Shown: in pieces, positions 13,755 through 19,324 of the stretch
Layout: each line of letters begins with the position of its first letter
How positions within the stretch are numbered: position 1 is the first letter of the stretch
Assembly: GCA_965655625.1 (NCBI GenBank)
Contig: CBFHHA010000043.1
Coordinates: 1-19,324, forward strand
Length of the DNA: 19,324 bases
Reading direction: 5' to 3'
DNA from: CAJJDF01 sp965655625
GTDB lineage: Bacteria > Bacteroidota > Bacteroidia > Flavobacteriales_D > CAJJDF01
Position numbers and translations under genes: made by a program
The notes under the pieces: generated by a model
Databases searched by the model: none
What the model was told of the DNA's origin: nothing
What the model saw: the letters and a program-made list of their open reading frames with translations, nothing else

Positions 13755-14339
13755 ATGAAATACTCAATAGATTTAACTTACGAAACACCTCGAGAATGGG
13801 CAGAAAATGCCATAAAGGATATGGATTCATTGTTGCAAGATCACGCAGATAATGAAAGAAAAGTATCAGCTATGGCACTAGGAATTATAGCAAAATGTCC
13901 GGATAAAACGAAGTGGATTCCCTTTTTGATAGAAACTGCTATAGAAGAATTAGAGCACTTTGAAGGAGTGTATAAATTCATGGAAAAAAGAGGAGTTCAG
14001 CTGCCACAAAAAATGGCTGAGGATAAATACATGAAGCAGTTAATTGGTTCTATCAGATCCGGAGTAGAGGAGAGATTGATTGACAGAATGCTTATTGCTA
14101 GCATTGTGGAAATGAGGGGAATGGAAAGGTTTAAGCTGATTAGCGAAGTTCTGGAAGACCCTGAATTGAAGCGTTTTTACAAAGAAATATGGACAAGCGA
14201 AGCTAAGCACGGTACTATGTTTGTGAAATTAGCACTCATGTATTGGGACGAAGAAACAATCTATAAAAGGTTGAGCGAATTAAATGAAATAGAAGGAAAG
14301 ATTTGTGAAAGCTTGGAGTGGAGAAGTGCCATACACTAA
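13755..14339 (+). CDS. miaE: tRNA 2-methylthio-N6-isopentenyl-adenosine(37) hydroxylase
   Basis: MiaE is a diiron oxygenase that hydroxylates the isopentenyl side chain of ms2i6A at position 37 of tRNAs reading codons that start with U. The 194-residue helical protein has the ferritin-like ligand pattern: E34, E65-x-x-H68 (AIEELEHFEG), E119 (SIVEMRGMERF) and E149-x-x-H152 (TSEAKHGTMF). The MRGMERF segment is strongly typical of the family. The reaction needs molecular oxygen, which suggests an organism that meets oxygen. The substrate must be made by MiaA and MiaB, which are not in this window. It is divergent from the Gre-like gene and 70 bases before arfB on the same strand with no terminator, so co-transcription is possible. 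Confidence 0.92.
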   Translation: MKYSIDLTYETPREWAENAIKDMDSLLQDHADNERKVSAMALGIIAKCPDKTKWIPFLIETAIEELEHFEGVYKFMEKRGVQLPQKMAEDKYMKQLIGSIRSGVEERLIDRMLIASIVEMRGMERFKLISEVLEDPELKRFYKEIWTSEAKHGTMFVKLALMYWDEETIYKRLSELNEIEGKICESLEWRSAIH

Positions 14340-14409
14340 GGCTTCAAATAACAAGAAACTCAAACCCAATAAGAATCACAAGACTCATGCCTAATAATTT
14401 TTACATTAG

Positions 14410-14832
14410 ATGAATTCCTTAACCGCTCTGACCGAAAAAATTAAGCTGGAAATCACTTTCGAAACATCCAGAAGCAATGGAAAGGGAGGCCAACATGCAA
14501 ACAAAACTGAAACCCGAGTTACACTTGTATGGAATTTTATTCAATCAGAATGGGTATCGAAGGATGAAAAAGAAATGATTATTCTTAATTGTAAAGCTTA
14601 TGTTTCAGGAGAAGTTTTAAGAATCTCTACTGAGGAGTATCGTTCTCAGGTCAAGAATAAAAAGAAATCGCTTTACAAGCTCAAGAAGCTATTGGCAATG
14701 GCTTTACAAATAGAAAAAGTGAGAAAAAAATCTTCGGTTCCCTACTCGGTAAAACGAAAAAGAATGAAAGATAAAAAGATACAAGCAGAAATAAAGAATT
14801 CAAGAAAGAAAATAGACAAAAGGGATTTTTGA
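14410..14832 (+). CDS. arfB: Alternative ribosome-rescue release factor (ArfB/YaeJ type)
   Basis: ArfB frees ribosomes stalled on mRNAs without a stop codon by hydrolysing the peptidyl-tRNA. The 140-residue protein, the length expected for the family, carries the catalytic GGQ loop near its N-terminus (SNGKGGQHANKTETRV, G26-G27-Q28). It lacks the codon-recognition domains of RF1/RF2. The C-terminal half is lysine/arginine-rich (KKSLYKLKKLL to KKIDKRDF), matching the basic tail that enters the empty mRNA channel. It is intact, so it is not a fragment of a longer release factor. It lies between miaE and lpd on the same strand. Confidence 0.92.
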   Translation: MNSLTALTEKIKLEITFETSRSNGKGGQHANKTETRVTLVWNFIQSEWVSKDEKEMIILNCKAYVSGEVLRISTEEYRSQVKNKKKSLYKLKKLLAMALQIEKVRKKSSVPYSVKRKRMKDKKIQAEIKNSRKKIDKRDF

Positions 14833-14911
14833 AACAATACTTTACATTCCCTTTAATTATTAAACCTAGATTTATTAATTTAGCACTCACAATTAAAAAA
14901 AAGAATCGACT

Positions 14912-16300
14912 ATGAACTATGACGTAATAATAGTAGGAACAGGACCAGGCGGATATGTTGCAGCGATAAGAGCTTCGCAATTAGGACTTAAGGTTGCAGT
15001 TATTGAAAAAGAAAGTTTAGGAGGGATTTGCCTTAACTGGGGGTGTATTCCTACAAAAGCACTTCTAAAAAGTGCCAATGTTTTTGAATATATCAATCAT
15101 GCAGAAGATTATGGAATTACCGTAAAAGACGCTAAACACGATTTCGATGCTGTTGTGAAAAGAAGTAGAGCAGTGGCAGAAGGAATGAGTGGTGGAGTGA
15201 AATTCTTAATGAAAAAGAACAAGATTGAAGTGATTGAAGGAATAGGGAAAGTGATGCCAGGAAAAAAAGTGGCTGTCACTGGAACAGATGGAAAAGTAAC
15301 TGAATATTCTGCAGAAAGCATCATAATAGCTACCGGAGCAAGATCTCGTCAGTTACCAAACTTGCCACAAGATGGTAAAAATATAATTGGTTACAGAGAT
15401 GCAATGACTCTGCCGAAACAACCAAAGAAATTAGTTGTAGTTGGTTCAGGAGCTATCGGAGTAGAATTCGCATACTTTTACAACGCCATGGGGACAGAAG
15501 TTACGATCGTGGAGTATATGCCAAACATTGTTCCGGTGGAAGATGTGGATGTATCAAAACAATTGGAGAAAAGCTTTAAGAAGCAAGGAATAAAGGTAAT
15601 GACTAGTTCTTCTGTGGAGAAAGTGGACGTAACGCCAAAAGGTTGTTCAGTCACTGTAAAAACGAAAAAAGGAGAAGAAAAGATAGAATGTGAGGTAGTT
15701 CTTTCTGCTGTAGGAATAGAGGCTAACCTTGAAAACATTGGGTTAGAAGAAGTGGGTATAGCAACTGACAAAGGAAAAATTTTGGTAAGTGAAAACTACC
15801 AGACAAATATTCCTGGATATTACGCAATTGGAGATTGTACTCCGGGCGCTGCTTTAGCGCACGTAGCGTCTGCCGAAGGAATTATTTGTGTTGAAGGAAT
15901 TGCTGGACACAATCCAGATGCGTTAGACTATGGTAATATCCCAGGGTGTACATACAGTTCTCCAGAGGTTTCTTCTGTAGGTATGACAGAGGCCCAAGCT
16001 AAAGAGGCAGGTTATGACATTAAAGTGGGTAAATTTCCATTCTCGGCATCAGGAAAGGCAAGTGCAGCTGGTCACAAAGATGGTTTTGTTAAGTTGATCT
16101 TTGATGCGAAGTATGGCGAATTACTTGGAGGTCATATGATAGGTAGTAACGTTACCGAAATGATTGCAGAACTTGTGGCTCTAAGAAAGTTAGAAACTAC
16201 AGGGCATGACATCATCAAAACGGTTCACCCACACCCAACTATGAGCGAAGCAGTAATGGAAGCGGCGGCAGCTGCTTACGATGAAGTGATTCATTTATAA
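14912..16300 (+). CDS. lpdA: Dihydrolipoyl dehydrogenase (E3)
   Basis: E3 reoxidises dihydrolipoyl groups on E2 proteins, passing electrons through FAD to NAD. The 462-residue protein has the N-terminal FAD-binding GTGPGGYVAAIRA motif (9-21), the redox disulfide GGICLNWGCIPTKAL (C40, C45), the NAD-binding VVVGSGAIGVEFAYFY motif, a second FAD motif YYAIGDC, and the C-terminal interface with the active-site pair H441/E446 (HPHPTMSEAV). All parts are intact. It is likely shared among the pyruvate, 2-oxoglutarate and branched-chain complexes and the glycine cleavage system, since no E1 is adjacent. The E2 gene at 51 is a probable partner. A weak promoter (TTTA then TAATTTAG at 14876-14883) may exist upstream; a terminator follows at 16321. 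Confidence 0.95.
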   Translation: MNYDVIIVGTGPGGYVAAIRASQLGLKVAVIEKESLGGICLNWGCIPTKALLKSANVFEYINHAEDYGITVKDAKHDFDAVVKRSRAVAEGMSGGVKFLMKKNKIEVIEGIGKVMPGKKVAVTGTDGKVTEYSAESIIIATGARSRQLPNLPQDGKNIIGYRDAMTLPKQPKKLVVVGSGAIGVEFAYFYNAMGTEVTIVEYMPNIVPVEDVDVSKQLEKSFKKQGIKVMTSSSVEKVDVTPKGCSVTVKTKKGEEKIECEVVLSAVGIEANLENIGLEEVGIATDKGKILVSENYQTNIPGYYAIGDCTPGAALAHVASAEGIICVEGIAGHNPDALDYGNIPGCTYSSPEVSSVGMTEAQAKEAGYDIKVGKFPFSASGKASAAGHKDGFVKLIFDAKYGELLGGHMIGSNVTEMIAELVALRKLETTGHDIIKTVHPHPTMSEAVMEAAAAAYDEVIHL

Positions 16301-16320
16301 GAATTATCCTCAATGTATGT

Positions 16321-16358
16321 AAATCCTCAATTGTGTAAACGATTGAGGATTTTTTTTT
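16321..16358. terminator. Terminator after lpdA
   Basis: AAATCCTCAAT (16321-16331) pairs perfectly with ATTGAGGATTT (16342-16352), with a 10-base loop and a run of nine T. It lies 20 bases past the lpdA stop and between converging genes; its T run favours the forward direction. Confidence 0.9.
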
Positions 16359-16426
16359 AATAATTAATTCCAATGGGTCTTTAGAACAAAAGCCTGCCAA
16401 GTAGGAATGATATTTTGTATAAGATG

Positions 16427-17194
16427 CTACAATAGTCTAATCTCTTTCATTTCAATCATTCTAATTTCTTGCTGATTTACTCTTATTTTAACAAAGCCAT
16501 TATCTTTCACTTCCAGTATTTCTCCAGTAAATCTATTGCTTGTCTTGGACCATTCGTAGGTTAATTCAGATTGATATCCCAGTAAGTTTTGGTAGTAATA
16601 ATTCTTGATAGCTAACTGATTACCTTGAGAAAGCAACAGGTAGTTTTTGCTCAGAATTTCTAACAGCTTTGTAAATAGTTTATTTTTATTAATACTTTGT
16701 TTTATATGCTTTTCTACAGAAGTTGCTTGGATGTTTTTTTCAAACTTTTGTTGCTTTACATTCAGTCCAATTCCGATGATTGAATGGCTCAAATAATTTC
16801 TTTGGACCGAATTTTCAATTAAAATTCCGCACACTTTGTTCCTGTTTAATAGGATGTCATTGGGCCATTTTATTTTGCAATCGGTTGTGTAATTTGAGAG
16901 GAGTTCATGAACTGAATTGCATACCAACATACTCAATAAAAAATTTTGAGAGATTTTTAAAAAAGACATATCCAAAAAGACACTAAATGTGAGATTGCTA
17001 CCAGCCTCACTTTTCCAGCTATTTCCTCTTTGACCTTTGCCCTTTGTCTGAAAATGTGCCAAAATTACCGACCCATTTTCCACTATTGTCTCATTTGCCA
17101 GTTTGGAGAGGTAATTGTTAGTTGAATCGACAGATTCGAGTTCTATGATTGTTTGTCCAATTTTATCCGGAATATTTGTTCCAAATTTGTTCAT
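16427..17194 (-). CDS. birA: Biotin--[acetyl-CoA-carboxylase] ligase
   Basis: BirA activates biotin with ATP and attaches it to a lysine of biotin carboxyl carrier proteins. The 255-residue protein shows the substrate loop TKGKGQRGNSW (50-60, equivalent to the GRGRRGR biotinyl-AMP loop), the NSTN-type SVDSTNNYLS near the start, and the catalytic KWPNDILLNRNKVCGILIEN (about 109-128). It has no N-terminal helix-turn-helix, so it is a group I ligase and not a repressor of biotin synthesis. It is divergent from rsfS with 108 bases between them, an arrangement common in Bacteroidota. Confidence 0.93.
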   Translation of the reverse strand: MNKFGTNIPDKIGQTIIELESVDSTNNYLSKLANETIVENGSVILAHFQTKGKGQRGNSWKSEAGSNLTFSVFLDMSFLKISQNFLLSMLVCNSVHELLSNYTTDCKIKWPNDILLNRNKVCGILIENSVQRNYLSHSIIGIGLNVKQQKFEKNIQATSVEKHIKQSINKNKLFTKLLEILSKNYLLLSQGNQLAIKNYYYQNLLGYQSELTYEWSKTSNRFTGEILEVKDNGFVKIRVNQQEIRMIEMKEIRLL

Positions 17195-17302
17195 GACATA
17201 AAGGTAAGTATCAATTCACTGACAACAATCATCTAAAAAGGAAAATCTTACACAGCACAACTTGAAAAATTGTAGTAAGTTTACGGAGCGTAAAAAAAAT
17301 AA

Positions 17303-17671
17303 ATGAATAAAGAAACAACTCAGTACACTAAGCAGTTAGTGGATACTATCGTAGAGGGAATGCAGGAAGTAAAGGCCCACAACATTGTTTGTGTAGACCT
17401 CAGAGACATACCAAACTCAGTAACAGATTTTTTTGTTATTTGCCATGGGGAATCAAATACACAGGTAGATTCGATTGCAAAATCTGTAGAGAAACAAACC
17501 AGTCAGCAACTTAATGAAAAACCATTTCACAAAGAAGGAAGTGATAACTCCCTATGGATTTTGTTGGATTATGTAAATGTAATGGTTCATGTGTTTTATA
17601 AAGATACAAGAGATCACTACGATATCGAAGGGTTATGGGCAGACGCGAAATTAATAAACATAGAAGATTAA
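17303..17671 (+). CDS. rsfS: Ribosomal silencing factor RsfS
   Basis: RsfS binds protein L14 of the large ribosomal subunit and blocks subunit joining when nutrients are short. The 122-residue length and sequence are typical: VCVDLRDIPNSVTDFFVICHGESNTQVDSIA, then WILLDYVNVMVHVFYKDTRDHYDIEGLWADA near the C-terminus. The stop codon is three bases before the ftsH ATG, so the two genes are almost certainly co-transcribed. A weak promoter-like box (TAAGTTTA, 17276-17283) lies 19 bases before the start, without a good -33 partner. Confidence 0.95.
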   Translation: MNKETTQYTKQLVDTIVEGMQEVKAHNIVCVDLRDIPNSVTDFFVICHGESNTQVDSIAKSVEKQTSQQLNEKPFHKEGSDNSLWILLDYVNVMVHVFYKDTRDHYDIEGLWADAKLINIED

Positions 17672-17674
17672 AAT

Positions 17675-19324
17675 ATGGCAATGAACAATAAAAAAACTCC
17701 GCCAAAAAATTCCGAGAACAAAAATAACTTACCTAAATTCAATTTTTATTGGATATATGGTATTGCTATAGTTGCAATAGTTGGCTTTAGTTTATTAGGT
17801 GGATCGACCAACGGAAAAGGAGTAATTGATAATTACAAGTTTCAGGAAATGGCCCAGAATGGGGAGGTTGAAAAAATAACCTACATAAAGAATACAGGAA
17901 AAGCCGAAGTGCGATTAACAAGTGAGGCTATCTCTAATAATGACGATTACAAGTCATTCAGAAAGCCAACTATGTTCAATCAGTCTGCACCACATTTTGT
18001 ATTTGATGCTCCGCCTTCTGAGGATTTTTACAAAGAATTAAAGGAACTCAATAACAAGCTGCCAAATGAAAAACAGTTCACGATAAAATTCGGAGTGCAA
18101 GAAGATTACAGCTGGGTAGGCTCGTTGCTTTTTATCGTTGCTATTATTTTGGTTTGGGTATTCATCATGAGAAGAATGACCGGTGGAGCCGGAGGAGGAG
18201 GTGGTGGAGGCCAAATTTTTAATATTGGAAAATCAAAGGCAAAACTGTTTGAAAAAGGCAAGAATGTAAATGTTTCATTTAAAGATGTGGCAGGACTAGA
18301 AGGAGCGAAGGAAGAAGTACAAGAAATTGTAGATTTTTTGAAGAATCCAAAGAAATACACCAGTTTGGGAGCAAAAATTCCGAAAGGAGCCTTACTTGTT
18401 GGTTTACCAGGTACAGGAAAAACCTTACTGGCGAAAGCAGTGGCAGGTGAAGCTAAAGTACCTTTTTTCTCTATGTCTGGGTCAGATTTTGTAGAAATGT
18501 TTGTAGGAGTTGGAGCCTCAAGAGTGAGAGATTTATTCAAACAAGCAAAAGAAAAATCCCCTTGTATTATTTTTATTGATGAAATAGATGCTATTGGAAA
18601 AGCAAGAGGTAACAATCCAAATATGGGAAGTAATGATGAAAGAGAGAATACTTTGAATCAATTATTGACCGAGATGGATGGGTTTGGAACGAACAGCGGA
18701 GTGATCATTTTGGCTGCTACAAACAGAGCCGATATTTTGGATAAGGCATTGATGAGAGCGGGTCGTTTCGACAGACAAATTAATGTAGAAATGCCCGATT
18801 TGAATGAAAGAAAAGAGATTTTTGACGTGCACCTGAAACCATTAAAACTCGAGAAAGAATTTGATGTAGAGTTTATGGCAAAACAAACACCGGGATTCTC
18901 GGGAGCTGATATTGCTAATTTGTGTAACGAGGCAGCTTTAATTGCAGCAAGAAAGAAAAAGGATTTTGTAGAGAAACAAGACTTTTTGGATGCTGTGGAT
19001 AGATTGATTGGTGGATTAGAGAAAAAGAATAAATTGATTACTCAATCTGAAAAGAAAAAGATTGCTTTTCACGAAGCGGGACACGCCACAGTGAGTTGGT
19101 TGACAAAACATGCTTCGCCACTTATTAAAGTAACAATAGTTCCTAGAGGAAAAAGTCTTGGCGCTGCCTGGTATTTGCCTGAGGAAAGACAATTGACCAC
19201 AACAGATCATCTTTTGGATGAAATGTGTGCAACTATGGGAGGAAGAGCTGCTGAGAAAATCATATTTGGTGAAATTTCAACTGGCGCATTGAGTGATTTA
19301 GAAAAGGTAACAAAACAAGCTTAC
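17675..19324 (+). CDS. ftsH: ATP-dependent zinc metalloprotease FtsH (partial, 3' end beyond the window)
   Basis: FtsH is a membrane-bound AAA+ protease that degrades misassembled membrane proteins and some soluble regulators. The 550 codons present are in one open frame with no stop. In order there is a first membrane span (about 22-42), a periplasmic domain, a second span (about 147-168), a glycine-rich linker, the AAA+ module with Walker A GLPGTGKT (243-250) and Walker B CIIFIDEIDA (D302, E303), the second region of homology NRADILDKALMRAGRFDRQ, and the protease zinc site HEAGH (H466, E467, H470). The likely third zinc ligand is D541 in ALSDLE. The family is usually 600-700 residues, so roughly 100-150 C-terminal residues are missing only because the window ends. 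A second ATG two codons in is an equally possible start. Confidence 0.97.
   Translation, partial: MAMNNKKTPPKNSENKNNLPKFNFYWIYGIAIVAIVGFSLLGGSTNGKGVIDNYKFQEMAQNGEVEKITYIKNTGKAEVRLTSEAISNNDDYKSFRKPTMFNQSAPHFVFDAPPSEDFYKELKELNNKLPNEKQFTIKFGVQEDYSWVGSLLFIVAIILVWVFIMRRMTGGAGGGGGGGQIFNIGKSKAKLFEKGKNVNVSFKDVAGLEGAKEEVQEIVDFLKNPKKYTSLGAKIPKGALLVGLPGTGKTLLAKAVAGEAKVPFFSMSGSDFVEMFVGVGASRVRDLFKQAKEKSPCIIFIDEIDAIGKARGNNPNMGSNDERENTLNQLLTEMDGFGTNSGVIILAATNRADILDKALMRAGRFDRQINVEMPDLNERKEIFDVHLKPLKLEKEFDVEFMAKQTPGFSGADIANLCNEAALIAARKKKDFVEKQDFLDAVDRLIGGLEKKNKLITQSEKKKIAFHEAGHATVSWLTKHASPLIKVTIVPRGKSLGAAWYLPEERQLTTTDHLLDEMCATMGGRAAEKIIFGEISTGALSDLEKVTKQAY

Noticed and set aside
18106..18615. Minus-strand open frame of about 169 codons opposite ftsH
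   Set aside because: It lies antisense to the conserved AAA+ module of ftsH. The proline run comes from the glycine-rich linker read backwards, and there is no independent support.
1..19324. Phage, transposon, CRISPR, restriction, toxin-antitoxin, secretion or biosynthetic clusters
   Set aside because: I looked on both strands for transposase, integrase, repeat-spacer arrays, nuclease-helicase pairs and terminal repeats and found none. The gene content is housekeeping plus envelope proteins.
1..19324. tRNA or rRNA genes
   Set aside because: No cloverleaf-type sequence with the GGTTCRA-type T loop and matching acceptor arms was seen in the gene-free regions.

Overview
The window reads as ordinary chromosomal sequence from an AT-rich member of the Bacteroidota, most likely Flavobacteriales or a near relative. 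The evidence is a short primary sigma factor lacking region 1.1, a long-form GAPDH with an N-terminal extension, a zinc-ligand-free L31, lipoproteins with Bacteroidota-style N-termini, the birA / rsfS-ftsH arrangement, few Shine-Dalgarno sequences, and several promoter boxes of the Bacteroidota type (TAnnTTTG at -7, TTTG/TTG near -33). I cannot name a species.

Layout. Positions 51-5997 hold a forward-strand series of single-gene units: a lipoylated 2-oxoacid dehydrogenase E2, a DnaQ-fold exonuclease with an ExoX-like tail, an FAH-family enzyme, the primary sigma factor and a 486-residue GAPDH. Most are separated by clear hairpin terminators. Positions 6121-9945 hold an uncharacterised secreted protein, L31 on the minus strand, then a surface beta-helix lipoprotein followed closely by a secreted papain-fold peptidase of bleomycin-hydrolase type. 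Positions 10051-13639 are a tightly packed minus-strand run, transcribed from right to left: a GreA/GreB-like factor, a small outer-membrane-type protein, a lipoprotein, PdxH and a substrate-binding lipoprotein. Divergent from it, 13755-16300 carries miaE, arfB and lpd. The end holds birA (minus) opposite rsfS and the first 550 codons of ftsH, which runs off the window.

How the genes relate. E2 and E3 (lpd) of 2-oxoacid dehydrogenases lie about 13.5 kb apart with no E1 between them. Several genes serve translation and its quality control (L31, MiaE, ArfB, RsfS, FtsH) or transcription (sigma factor, Gre-like factor). The rest are envelope proteins of unknown role.

I see no phage, transposon, CRISPR, toxin-antitoxin, defence or biosynthetic cluster, and no tRNA or rRNA. 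No convincing new multi-gene system is visible. The items most worth a second look are non-coding: a structured region with its own promoter-like box and weak terminator before the sigma gene, a hairpin cluster at 2276-2508, and a leader hairpin directly before the L31 start. Beyond these are the uncharacterised envelope proteins.
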